Below are positions 16,684-24,971 of a stretch of 64,000 nucleotides of DNA, in pieces. The notes under the pieces are model-generated. The model was not told the origin of the DNA. It made no database searches and saw only the letters and a list, made by a program, of their open reading frames with translations. A program made the translations under genes and the position numbers. The stretch is taken from NCBI GenBank assembly GCA_964386005.1, contig CAYLSB010000006.1, positions 1-64,000 on the forward strand, written 5' to 3'. The DNA is from FEN-1350 sp964386005 (GTDB taxonomy: Bacteria; Planctomycetota; Phycisphaerae; Sedimentisphaerales; Anaerohalosphaeraceae). The stretch's first letter is position 1. Each line of letters opens with the position of its first letter.

Positions 16684-17720
16684 ATCGCTTGACGCCTCGA
16701 CGGTTGATCCTTGAATTCGGGCTGGCTTTGGTGATGGTGCTGGTCCTTTCGGCGGTCTGTTCATTGATTGGCAGCGAATCCATTCATCCGGCCCGTGTGA
16801 TTCAGGGTCCGATGTCGGGAACACAACCGAATATGGATTATGAAATCTTTGTCCGGGTTCGTCTTCCCCGGATTGCCGCGGCGGGGCTGATCGGTTCATG
16901 CCTGGCCGTTTCGGGAGTGATCCTCCAGGCCCTTCTTCGCAATCCTCTGGCCGATCCGTTCATCCTCGGAATCTCCAGCGGGGCCGCTCTTGGGACCGTG
17001 CTGGCCATTCTATTGGGACTGACGTGGGTTACCGCATGGGGATCCCCGATCAGTCTGTTCGCGTTGATCGGCGCCCTGGCAACCGTCGGGTTTATTCTGG
17101 GAATCGCCGGCGTCCGGGGAAAACGAAATCCCACCACCCTTCTTCTTTCCGGCGTTGTGGTCAATGCGTTCCTTTCGGCCGTAATTCTGTTTTTGACCTC
17201 CATTACAAAGGGAACACAATTGCAGGCCACGATTTTCTGGTTGATGGGCAACCTGAATACCGTCGCGTTGCAGCATCCGTTGTTCCTTGTCTTTCTGGCC
17301 GTGGGGATCGTAACGGGATTACTTGTCATGGCCCACCTCGCTTCGCCCCTGAATGTTCTGTGCCTGTCTCCCGAGATGGCACAAACCGTCGGCGTATCCC
17401 TTGTTCGTACTCAATGCACGGCGTTTCTTGTCGCCACATTGCTGACTTCTCTGGCCGTCAGCGTCAGCGGACTGATTGGATTTGTCGGGCTCATCGTTCC
17501 CCATGCGGTTCGTCTTCTGATCGGCCCGGATCATCGAAAGCTGATCCCGCTATCCGCCCTTGTCGGAGGCGGCTTTCTGATCGTCGCCGACACGATCGCC
17601 CGAGTTGTAATCGCTCCCGCCCAGCTCCCCGTGGGAATCATTACCGCACTGCTTGGGGGGCCGTTCTTTCTGGTTCTGTTGCTGGGCAAGACCCACCGAT
17701 TGGGAAACGAGCGACCATGA
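16680..17720 (+). CDS. ABC transporter permease, BtuC/FecD family
   Basis: This inner-membrane permease has 346 aa and about ten hydrophobic helices. Family signatures are RLPRIAAAGLIG near residue 62, then RNPLADPFILGISSGAALG. Towards the C-terminus GLIGFVGLIVPHAVRLLIG is the segment that contacts the ATPase. It works with the lipoprotein before it and the ATPase behind it. Both junctions are 4-bp ATGA overlaps, so the three genes form one tightly coupled unit. Confidence 0.92.
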   Translation: MNRLTPRRLILEFGLALVMVLVLSAVCSLIGSESIHPARVIQGPMSGTQPNMDYEIFVRVRLPRIAAAGLIGSCLAVSGVILQALLRNPLADPFILGISSGAALGTVLAILLGLTWVTAWGSPISLFALIGALATVGFILGIAGVRGKRNPTTLLLSGVVVNAFLSAVILFLTSITKGTQLQATIFWLMGNLNTVALQHPLFLVFLAVGIVTGLLVMAHLASPLNVLCLSPEMAQTVGVSLVRTQCTAFLVATLLTSLAVSVSGLIGFVGLIVPHAVRLLIGPDHRKLIPLSALVGGGFLIVADTIARVVIAPAQLPVGIITALLGGPFFLVLLLGKTHRLGNERP

Positions 17721-18493
17721 ATGCGATCTGCGCCGATAATTTGTCCTTTCATTACCCCAATACTCGTGTATTGAGTGGGTTGTCATTTTCGGTTCCGGTC
17801 GGGACCTTTCTGGCTGTTCTCGGTCCCAATGGTTCGGGAAAGACCACGCTGCTGCACCTGCTGGCCGGATTACTGAAGCCCACATCCGGATCGATCCGCC
17901 TTTTCGACCAACCGGTCCAATCACTGCCCATCGCTCATTTGTCCCAGGTTCTGTCTCTGGTCCGTCAGGAATATACGCCGGCCTTCGATTTTACAGTCGC
18001 CGAAATGGTCATGATGGGGCGGACCGCCCGTTTCGGATGGTTTGGCTTCGAGGGCCCATCCGATCACGCCGCCGTCGAAGAGGCCCTGATCGCAACGAAT
18101 TTGGGCCATCTGGCCGATCGCCGGCTGTGCGAGCTTTCCTCGGGACAGCGCCAGCGTGCCTTCATTGCCCGCGCTCTTGCGCAAGATACACCCCTCATCG
18201 TTCTGGACGAACCCACGGCATTTCTCGACCTGAAACATCAGATGGTCGTCTTTGAATTGCTGCGTCGTTTAAACCAGACACACCAGAAAACGATTGTCGC
18301 AGCGATTCATGACCTCAATTTGGCATCTCAGTTCGCCAATCGCACCCTGCTCCTTGGAGGTGAGGGGAATTATTTTATCGGACTAACGTCAGAGGCCTTG
18401 ATCCAGGAACGCATCGAATCGCTATTTGAGGTTACCGGCCGCATGATCCAATGCGGTCCATCCGCTTTCTTTTTCCCGACGGGGATTCTGTGA
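17717..18493 (+). CDS. ABC transporter ATP-binding protein, BtuD/FecE family
   Basis: A cytoplasmic ATPase of 258 aa starting at the ATG at 17717, which overlaps the permease stop. The open frame runs much further upstream, but that part is only a shadow of the permease. Walker A is GPNGSGKTT near residue 37. The Q loop follows, the signature is LSSGQRQRAF, and Walker B is LIVLDEPT. A DLKHQ D-loop and a histidine switch (AAIHDLN) complete the set. It powers import of the corrinoid or siderophore handled by this operon. Confidence 0.93.
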   Translation: MNAICADNLSFHYPNTRVLSGLSFSVPVGTFLAVLGPNGSGKTTLLHLLAGLLKPTSGSIRLFDQPVQSLPIAHLSQVLSLVRQEYTPAFDFTVAEMVMMGRTARFGWFGFEGPSDHAAVEEALIATNLGHLADRRLCELSSGQRQRAFIARALAQDTPLIVLDEPTAFLDLKHQMVVFELLRRLNQTHQKTIVAAIHDLNLASQFANRTLLLGGEGNYFIGLTSEALIQERIESLFEVTGRMIQCGPSAFFFPTGIL

Positions 18494-18689
18494 TATCCCT
18501 TCGCCGGTAAACCGTATAAATCATTTCCTTTTATAGACTTACAGATAGTCGTATCCCACGAAAACTTTTTTCAACATGTTGTGTGTTTTTGCTTTCAATT
18601 TTTGTCGATTACATTACAATACCCCGTTCTGTTAGGTTAGGTAATGGAATAATCGTAAACTTTCGCTATCGGGTAGGAAAGGTATCGTC

Positions 18690-19433
18690 GTGGCCAAGAA
18701 GGAAAGCAAAATCGCCAAGAAGAAACCGGCCTCCAAAACGGCCGTGAAGGCCGTCCCGCGCAAAAAAGTGAAGGCGAAACCTACAAGGACGAAGGTGAAA
18801 CTGCTTCCGGTGAAATCGTTCGTTCCCGCCTCCAAACCATCCCCGTCGAAAGCGAAAAAGGTCGAGCCGCTGACCAAAGAAGATCTGCATCATTTTCGAA
18901 TGTTGTTGTTGGATAAACGGGCGGAATTGCTCGGCGATGTCAATTCCATCGAATCGGAAGCCCTGAAGAAATCCCGACTTGACGCCGCCGGCGATTTATC
19001 CAGCATGCCGATCCACATGGCCGATCTGGGTACGGATAATTTCGAGCAGGAGTTTTCTCTGGGGCTCATGGCCAGCGAACGAAAGCTTCTTTCCGAAATC
19101 AACGCCGCTCTTAAACGGATCGATGACGGCAGTTTCGGAATCTGTGAAGGGACCGGCGAACGGATCCCCCGCGCCCGACTGGAGGCCAATCCCTGGGCTC
19201 GCTACACGATCGAATATGCCAGTCACATGGAAAAGAACGGGTTCAATGAACCGCGATCCGCTTTTCGGTATGCGGATATTGAAGAGGAAGAGGATACCGA
19301 GGAATCCGAAACATCGGATGTCTCCTCCCCATCCGAACCCGAAGAGAAAGAAACCGAGGAAACGGAGGGGCCGGCGGGTTTGTTCGGAATTGACGACGAG
19401 GAAGAGGAAGAAGAGGAAGAAAAGGAATTTTAA
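18690..19433 (+). CDS. DksA/TraR-family protein with basic N-terminal and acidic C-terminal tails
   Basis: This 247-aa protein starts at a GTG. Residues 1-60 are a lysine/alanine/proline-rich basic tail. Residues 65-185 form the DksA-like coiled coil and globular part (LTKEDLHHFRMLLLDKRAEL). The C-terminal 60 residues are strongly acidic, ending in runs of Glu. DksA binds the RNA polymerase secondary channel and with ppGpp tunes initiation. The zinc-finger site is largely lost: only the first cysteine (FGICEGTGE) remains and the others read Thr, Thr and Tyr. The fold may be held by other contacts. Convergent with a phosphofructokinase gene. Confidence 0.82.
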   Translation: MAKKESKIAKKKPASKTAVKAVPRKKVKAKPTRTKVKLLPVKSFVPASKPSPSKAKKVEPLTKEDLHHFRMLLLDKRAELLGDVNSIESEALKKSRLDAAGDLSSMPIHMADLGTDNFEQEFSLGLMASERKLLSEINAALKRIDDGSFGICEGTGERIPRARLEANPWARYTIEYASHMEKNGFNEPRSAFRYADIEEEEDTEESETSDVSSPSEPEEKETEETEGPAGLFGIDDEEEEEEEEKEF

Positions 19434-19440
19434 TTCCTTT
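19421..19440. terminator. possible bidirectional terminator between convergent genes
   Basis: AAAGGAATT and AATTCCTTT form a 9-bp inverted pair around two T residues. It covers the end of the DksA-like gene and abuts the stop of the convergent phosphofructokinase gene. The stem is AT-rich and the loop very tight, so efficiency is doubtful. Confidence 0.35.
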
Positions 19441-20750
19441 CAGGTCTTCATGGATCGGGGCTGTCCGGTCGCGTCAATCACATCGCGCCACAAGGCGCCG
19501 TCGGGATCGATACAGTTTCGTTCGGATACGGCCAGCCGGGTGGGGACGTGAACCAGGTAGCCGTGCACCAGACTCATCAGGATTTCCGTTTTCCCGGCCA
19601 TGGCGGCGTGAACCGCATTGCTGCCCAGACGCGCGCAAAAGATGGAATCGTTGGGATTGGCCGGCATACTTCGGATGATATAACTGGGGTCGATGTATTT
19701 GACATTGACCTCGCGCTTCCGCTCGGCATAGTATCGGTTGATTCGATCGCGGAGCAACGCGCCGATATCGCCGAGTTTTTTATTCCCGGAAGCGTCCGTC
19801 TGGCCCGTATCGGGAAACAGGTCCTGACCCGCGCCCTCGGCGACGACGATCAGTGCGTGATTGCGACGGTCGAGACGCAAATCGAGATGGGTCATCAATC
19901 CGTCGGGGCCGTCCAGGTCGAAAGGAATTTCAGGGATGAGAACGAAATTGACATCGCTGCTGGCCAGGGCGGCATGGGCGGCAATGAAACCGGACTGGCG
20001 TCCCATGAGTTTGACGATTCCGACACCTCGCACCGCGTCATGGGCCTCGACGTGGGCCCCCTGAAGGGCCTCGACGGCCTTGGACACGGCCGTCTCGAAA
20101 CCGAATGATTTTTCCATGAAACTCAAATCATTGTCGATGGTCTTCGGAATGCCGATGACGGAGATACGCAGGCCGCGGCGACGGACTTCCTCGGAGATCC
20201 GCAAGGCGCCTTTCTGGGTTCCGTCGCCTCCGATGGTAAAGAGCATGTTGATCCGCTGACGCTCCAGACAATCGACAATCTCGGTTACTTTGTCGCCATA
20301 TCCTCTGGATGAACCCAGAATGGTTCCCCCCTCATTATGAATATCCTCGACGAAGGAAGGTTTCAGGTCGAGCAGGGGCAATTGGGACTGAGGCAGGAAA
20401 CCGCGATAACCGAAACGGACTCCGCTGATTTTCTGGACGCCGTAGCGATACCACAAACACATGACGATCGCGCGGATCACATCGTTGAGCCCGGGACACA
20501 GGCCGCCGCAGGTCACAATCGCGGCATGAGATTGGGACGGATCGAAGTAGATCCATTCCCGCGGGCCGGCCAATTCAAGAATATCTTCCCGTTTTCCATC
20601 GATACAACGACCGCATGAATCGGTGGTAATATCGGAAAGAATAAACTGATCATCACGGACATAATCCGATATCCGATCGGTTCGTGTGGCCGACAGGTCA
20701 ATGGGAGAGCGAATCGTTCCCGGGCCTAAGATCGGTACCTTGAAATCCAT
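19440..20750 (-). CDS. 6-phosphofructokinase (ATP-dependent type of the long/plant-like clade)
   Basis: This cytoplasmic glycolytic kinase has 436 aa and phosphorylates fructose-6-phosphate. The nucleotide loop is TCGGLCPGLNDVIR, and an extra 90-residue N-terminal region precedes it, as in the plant/trypanosome clade. GGDGTQKGA keeps glycine at the position that favours ATP, while PKTIDNDL carries the lysine common to this clade. Together these suggest ATP rather than pyrophosphate, but the pair is not decisive. MGRQSGFIAAHAALAS is the substrate-binding block. It is the first gene on this strand after the prepilin-type gene. Confidence 0.88.
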   Translation of the reverse strand: MDFKVPILGPGTIRSPIDLSATRTDRISDYVRDDQFILSDITTDSCGRCIDGKREDILELAGPREWIYFDPSQSHAAIVTCGGLCPGLNDVIRAIVMCLWYRYGVQKISGVRFGYRGFLPQSQLPLLDLKPSFVEDIHNEGGTILGSSRGYGDKVTEIVDCLERQRINMLFTIGGDGTQKGALRISEEVRRRGLRISVIGIPKTIDNDLSFMEKSFGFETAVSKAVEALQGAHVEAHDAVRGVGIVKLMGRQSGFIAAHAALASSDVNFVLIPEIPFDLDGPDGLMTHLDLRLDRRNHALIVVAEGAGQDLFPDTGQTDASGNKKLGDIGALLRDRINRYYAERKREVNVKYIDPSYIIRSMPANPNDSIFCARLGSNAVHAAMAGKTEILMSLVHGYLVHVPTRLAVSERNCIDPDGALWRDVIDATGQPRSMKT

Positions 20751-20782
20751 TTCGTCAGAGTATCGCTATCCATTCGCCCGGG

Positions 20783-21661
20783 TTATTGAGGTCTTCGCGA
20801 GGGGAAATAACCTTTCTGCATCCAGAGAATATCCTGGCCTTCCCCAGCACTCCAATTGATCGGCCTTCCAACCTGGGCCTTTGACATTTCAATTGTGGAT
20901 TTGTCTCTCCACTGATTTTTTTCCGCATGGCCATCCGCAAATCCAAACGTGCTTCGATCATTATGGAAAACCGCCAAAGGATCGATCCAACTTGGTTGGT
21001 TTCCAATTCCATTCATGATCCATGAACCCATGTTCCAACCGCGTCGATCCGTATTTTCAAGAAATACATATTTTGATGAAGGAGTGTAAATTTCATTGAA
21101 CTTGTCAACGCATAACCTCCGACCGTCCGGAGCGGTATAGTTCGGTTGTTCGCCGTGCATTAGACCGGTAATCGAGTAACTCCTCTTTCCGCCTCGATCG
21201 GGCGCTGCAACCATGTAATTTCTGTCGCCGGGGCAGTGATAAATCTTTTCACTGTCCGCATAGGGATATAACTTTCCGGAGCGGATGCCGTTTCCTTCAT
21301 CCTCAAGGGGGCAGGGGATGGGATCTCCGGTATAGGTTTTAGCTACGTCTTCGGCGTGCGGGGGATTGACAAACCAAGCATTGTCTTTATAGGGGCCACC
21401 ATACGAGGTTGTCGTCAGCCAAAATGCCGTGTTCGCATAAGTAGCTTCGCGCGGAACATGGCCATTAACAAGTCTCGCATCATTTTCTTCCTGATAAACC
21501 GTCCACGCCTTTGCTAAACCATTGACATTACCGAGGCATACCGCTCCTGTAGCCTGATTTTTTGCGATCTGTAAAGCCGGAATGAGAACGGCCAGAAGAA
21601 TCGCGATGATCGCAATGACAACCAACAGCTCGATAAGCGTAAAACCCTTCGTGTAAAACAT
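20783..21661 (-). CDS. type II secretion/prepilin-type protein with H-X9-DG motif
   Basis: A 292-aa pseudopilin-like protein. The N-terminus has the prepilin cleavage and methylation signature, KGFTLIELLVVIAIIAILLA. The C-terminal part contains His, nine residues, then DG (from FHNDRSTFG to FADG), the H-X9-DG motif of a large planctomycete family. I chose the ATG at 21661, which has an excellent AAGGAGT upstream; the frame extends 23 codons further without support. These proteins occur in tens of copies per genome; individual roles are unknown. No secretion-system gene is adjacent. Confidence 0.88.
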   Translation of the reverse strand: MFYTKGFTLIELLVVIAIIAILLAVLIPALQIAKNQATGAVCLGNVNGLAKAWTVYQEENDARLVNGHVPREATYANTAFWLTTTSYGGPYKDNAWFVNPPHAEDVAKTYTGDPIPCPLEDEGNGIRSGKLYPYADSEKIYHCPGDRNYMVAAPDRGGKRSYSITGLMHGEQPNYTAPDGRRLCVDKFNEIYTPSSKYVFLENTDRRGWNMGSWIMNGIGNQPSWIDPLAVFHNDRSTFGFADGHAEKNQWRDKSTIEMSKAQVGRPINWSAGEGQDILWMQKGYFPSRRPQ

Positions 21662-22001
21662 TTCTATACTCCTTTCCTGGATCAGGGATGACCGGCAGGA
21701 TTTCTCAAGTCCGATTCTTTTGGAACGCACAGTCCTTACTCTTACAACGAACAGATGATCGAAAATATTATACCAAAAGCAGTTCAGTTAAAGCGAAAAA
21801 ACCTGAAAAAAAGAAAACAATACCAATCCCGAGTTTCCACGTAGCCAGTGACTGGACATTGTGAACAGTAACGGATTTATTTTCAACGGATGATTTCTTA
21901 AAGAAAATTCCCGTATTCGTTGCTTGACTACCAAACATATATGTTTATTTGATTACGATGTCATTGTCACAGAAATACTATTATAGAATATATAGACCTT
22001 A
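21662..22001. other. AT-rich intergenic region, minus-strand -10 box
   Basis: This 340-bp stretch holds no credible gene. On the minus strand a perfect TATAAT lies at 21767-21772, about 105 bp before the prepilin-type gene, but no good -35 stands at 16-18 bp. The part next to the glycosyltransferase gene is very AT-rich and may contain the end of that transcript; no clear hairpin with a T-tract was found. Confidence 0.4.
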
Positions 22002-23021
22002 TTAAATGCTTTTCCCAAGATCTGAATGAGGTACCCAATTCGAAATGATTTCAGCGAGCTTCCGACCGATAACGACACTATCGTAATGGGCGGAATGAAT
22101 CCGTCCGGCCGATCCTATTCGCTGACGCAAAGACATATCCTCGATCAGTTGAACAAGATGATCTACCCATTGATCGGCTCTTTCGGCGAAAAAACCGGTC
22201 ACCCCTTCGACGACATGGTCGGTATTCGTTCCGACAGGCGAGGCGACGACAGGCAAACCGGCGGCGGAATATTCCAGAACCTTGAAGCTGCATTTGCCCA
22301 TGGAAAACCGGTCCGAAGGTAACGGCGCAAGACCGACGTCGCACTGGGCCAAATGAGCATATCTCGTTTCCGAATCCCACGGAACTTTTTCCACGATCAT
22401 GCCGGGAATATCGAAAAACGCATCGCCAATGATTCGAAGGATGAGCTTTGGATACCGTCGGGCCAGCGTCTCGAAAACCGGTACAAGGTTCTTCAAATAC
22501 CCAAGAGTGCTTTTACTGCCAATCCAGACCAGCCGGATACACCGGTCCGTCGGCTTGTCCACGGAAACGGCATACCTCCCGACATCGAGTCCAAGGGGAA
22601 GAATGTCAACCTTCGAATGATACGGTTTTGCCTGCTCCGCCAAATACCGACTTCCGACGAGCACTCGATCGGCCAGCCGCAGCGTTCGGATGAAACGGCG
22701 GCGATGAGTCGGGCTGTCACGATCCGGATGTTTGTCGGAGAACATGACGGCGTCATCAAAGTTGTACATCATCGGAGGGGCATAACGACGAAGGAAAAAC
22801 GCGTCGATCGGATTGATGGTTTTTTTGTGCCAGACAAGTCCGTCGAATCGGCCGGATTGTACATACAACCACAACCGTCTGATCGGATCGTCGGGAAGAA
22901 CAGCCACCTCACAGCGTATCCCAGCCGCTTCCAGAATCGGAAGATAAACCCCAAACCGCTGCCGAAAACTGGCACATTGAGGATTATGACTTACGATCAG
23001 CAATCTCAGCGACATACGCAT
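22002..23021 (-). CDS. glycosyltransferase, GT4-like (GT-B fold)
   Basis: This 339-aa cytoplasmic transferase probably adds a sugar to a lipid-linked surface glycan. The C-terminal half carries the donor-site pattern of GT4 enzymes. It reads LVWIGSKSTLGYLKNL and then APLPSDRFSMGKCSFKVLEYSAAGLPVVASPVG, quoted in part; the Glu of KVLEY is the expected donor-phosphate contact. The N-terminus begins RLLIVSHNPQCASFRQRF, typical for acceptor domains. It is last in the run of genes starting at rmlA, 60 bp behind a CgeB-like transferase. Donor and acceptor are unknown; rhamnose is plausible given the upstream genes. Confidence 0.8.
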   Translation of the reverse strand: MRMSLRLLIVSHNPQCASFRQRFGVYLPILEAAGIRCEVAVLPDDPIRRLWLYVQSGRFDGLVWHKKTINPIDAFFLRRYAPPMMYNFDDAVMFSDKHPDRDSPTHRRRFIRTLRLADRVLVGSRYLAEQAKPYHSKVDILPLGLDVGRYAVSVDKPTDRCIRLVWIGSKSTLGYLKNLVPVFETLARRYPKLILRIIGDAFFDIPGMIVEKVPWDSETRYAHLAQCDVGLAPLPSDRFSMGKCSFKVLEYSAAGLPVVASPVGTNTDHVVEGVTGFFAERADQWVDHLVQLIEDMSLRQRIGSAGRIHSAHYDSVVIGRKLAEIISNWVPHSDLGKSI

Positions 23022-23081
23022 CTTGTCATCGAAGAAATGTATGGTTGATTGTGATCCACAATATCCTTCATCGATCTTTTT

Positions 23082-24122
23082 TTATTCCCGCATCCAGGGC
23101 GCATCATACGAACCCTTTTCGGCGATATCCACAATCCATCCGGCGATTCGTTCGACGGAAAATTCCGCATGCGCGTGTTCCATTCCCGCACCGGCAATTC
23201 GCAACCGTTCCTCTTCGCGAGCCAGATACCATTTTGCGAGTTCGAAAAATTCCTCCACCTCATCGAAGTACCGGAGATGAATGCCGTCACGAAACAGAAG
23301 ATCGGAATCGGGAACACGTTTGGCCAATACCAAGGTTCCGCAGGAAAGATAGGTTATGAAACGGTCGGAATGTCCCAAACGAATATCGTTCACGGCATTG
23401 ACGCTTAACCCGATTTTGGCCCCGCTGATCGCATAGAAATATTCGATCCCGCCGATTCTCGGCCGGTTACAGCATCCATACAGGGTACAGTTTTTCATCG
23501 TTGCCAACGTCTGAAGAATGCGGAATCGGGTGTCCTCCGTGGGATACCGGTCCGGCCGCATTCGTTCCTGGCCGGTAAAAAGAATATCGCTTTTCCATGC
23601 ATCAGAAACGTCATATCGTCGTTCAATATCCGGATCGCATGCATTCGGCAGAAAAACGCATTTTACCCCATTGTCGCGATAGGCGGCCGTTCCCTTGCCG
23701 GCATAGGTGGTCAGAATGCAATCCAATAATGCGGCGGCCTCCATCCGACCTTCATGCCGTTCCGGCCATAGATCCCCGTCAAAACCCATCAGAATGGCGC
23801 CGGGCGCGGCCTGGCGGATGCGTCGAACCGTATCCGCATCGACACCCCTGAAAAAACCCATCAGGATGATTTCAGGATTGTAATTCCTGATTTGAACCGC
23901 CATCAGATCTTCAACCCGATCCCAATAAAACCGGCGCATCCATCGCATTTTGTTGAGAGGGCTGATATAATGCAGGGCATGATTGTAACTGAAGATTTGA
24001 ACGTCATGCCCCAAACGAATCAATCCCTTCGCCTGCTTGCGAAACGTGCTTTTCAGCAATTTGTCGGTGAGGTCTTTGGTTTCGACGATAAACAAAATCC
24101 GCTTGGCTTTCGATCCAGCCAT
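23082..24122 (-). CDS. CgeB-like glycosyltransferase (GT-B, Glyco_trans_1_2 type)
   Basis: This 346-aa protein begins AKRILFIVETKDLTDKLL. Its C-terminal half resembles the CgeB/spore-coat-maturation family of glycosyltransferases. GLSVNAVNDIRLGHSDRFITY is the usual block (given shortened), with ITYLSCGTLVLAK and a FELAKWYLAREEER tail typical of the family. No transmembrane segment is evident, so it is cytoplasmic or peripheral. It sits between GT2 and GT4 genes in the same direction, 21 bp after the GT2. It likely builds the same glycan. Confidence 0.75.
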   Translation of the reverse strand: MAGSKAKRILFIVETKDLTDKLLKSTFRKQAKGLIRLGHDVQIFSYNHALHYISPLNKMRWMRRFYWDRVEDLMAVQIRNYNPEIILMGFFRGVDADTVRRIRQAAPGAILMGFDGDLWPERHEGRMEAAALLDCILTTYAGKGTAAYRDNGVKCVFLPNACDPDIERRYDVSDAWKSDILFTGQERMRPDRYPTEDTRFRILQTLATMKNCTLYGCCNRPRIGGIEYFYAISGAKIGLSVNAVNDIRLGHSDRFITYLSCGTLVLAKRVPDSDLLFRDGIHLRYFDEVEEFFELAKWYLAREEERLRIAGAGMEHAHAEFSVERIAGWIVDIAEKGSYDAPWMRE

Positions 24123-24143
24123 TTTACGTCTCCCTGCATCGGA

Positions 24144-24953
24144 TTATCGATCCAGATCGGCATCCCGCAGGATGGCCTGAACCCATTCTTCAGTCATTAC
24201 CCGGTGAATCCGCCACTGGATTTTTCGGAGAGTCCGACGCCGTTTGTCCGGATCATGAACGACCACCGGTTCGGTGGCATGGGCCAGATGAACGACATAT
24301 CGCGCCATGACCGAAGGAGGCAGTTCCACCGTCGGATATCCCCGATCCACCAACTCGAAATACAACTGTTTTCCGGCGGTCAATCCCTTGTCGCGTTCCA
24401 TCAGAAAGGATAGCTTTTCACGACGAAGAATCTCCGTTCGATACAAACAGCAGATCGTACGGTTATAGTATCGGTATTTTCCGGCCGGGTCGGGCGTTCG
24501 CAGAAGGCGGCGAAGATGCATCCGGTAATCAAAGAGATCGTGCATCCGTTGCTGCCACAACGGCCGAAGCTCGAGTTTGCCCGATCCCACGCAGGCGGTT
24601 CGGGGCTTGAACCGCGATACAAGATCATCAAGCCAGTCGGCGCTCCGAACAAAACTATCCGAATGCAGCGAAACAAAATACTCGGTCCGGCATTCGGAAA
24701 AGGCCAGATCCAGCGCGGCCCCGTGGGCATCGCCGCCGCTGGCATCCCCGGCGTTGCGACGTTCCAGCAATCGAATCCAGGGAAGCCGCCTCAAATAGTC
24801 GACCGATTCATCTCGTGAATCATTGTCCACAACGATGACTTCGCTCGGATACCGGGTGAATTTACGAAGACTCCGCAAACACAAGCGGGTGAAATCCAGG
24901 GTTCGGTAATTCACCACGCCAATCGTCGCCTTGCCTTGTTCCAGAGCGTTCAT
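24144..24953 (-). CDS. glycosyltransferase family 2
   Basis: This 269-aa GT-A fold enzyme begins ATIGVVNYRTLDFTRLCLRS and continues with VIVVDNDSRDESVDYL, the nucleotide-sugar-binding start of GT2. A metal-binding DxD-like HSDSF lies near residue 97, with a preceding DAHGAALDLAF block. The C-terminal basic region (RRRTLRKIQWRIHR) may help membrane association. It begins 19 bp after the exporter gene and is part of the rml-led operon. GT2 enzymes of such clusters are often rhamnosyltransferases; the specificity here is inferred only from context. Confidence 0.82.
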   Translation of the reverse strand: MNALEQGKATIGVVNYRTLDFTRLCLRSLRKFTRYPSEVIVVDNDSRDESVDYLRRLPWIRLLERRNAGDASGGDAHGAALDLAFSECRTEYFVSLHSDSFVRSADWLDDLVSRFKPRTACVGSGKLELRPLWQQRMHDLFDYRMHLRRLLRTPDPAGKYRYYNRTICCLYRTEILRREKLSFLMERDKGLTAGKQLYFELVDRGYPTVELPPSVMARYVVHLAHATEPVVVHDPDKRRRTLRKIQWRIHRVMTEEWVQAILRDADLDR

Positions 24954-24971
24954 GACGATCCTTCGAAAGCG

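Noticed and set aside
16898..17716. N-terminal extension of the ABC ATPase frame
   Set aside because: It lies inside the permease gene in another frame and has arginine-rich, non-protein-like composition; the ATPase starts at 17717.
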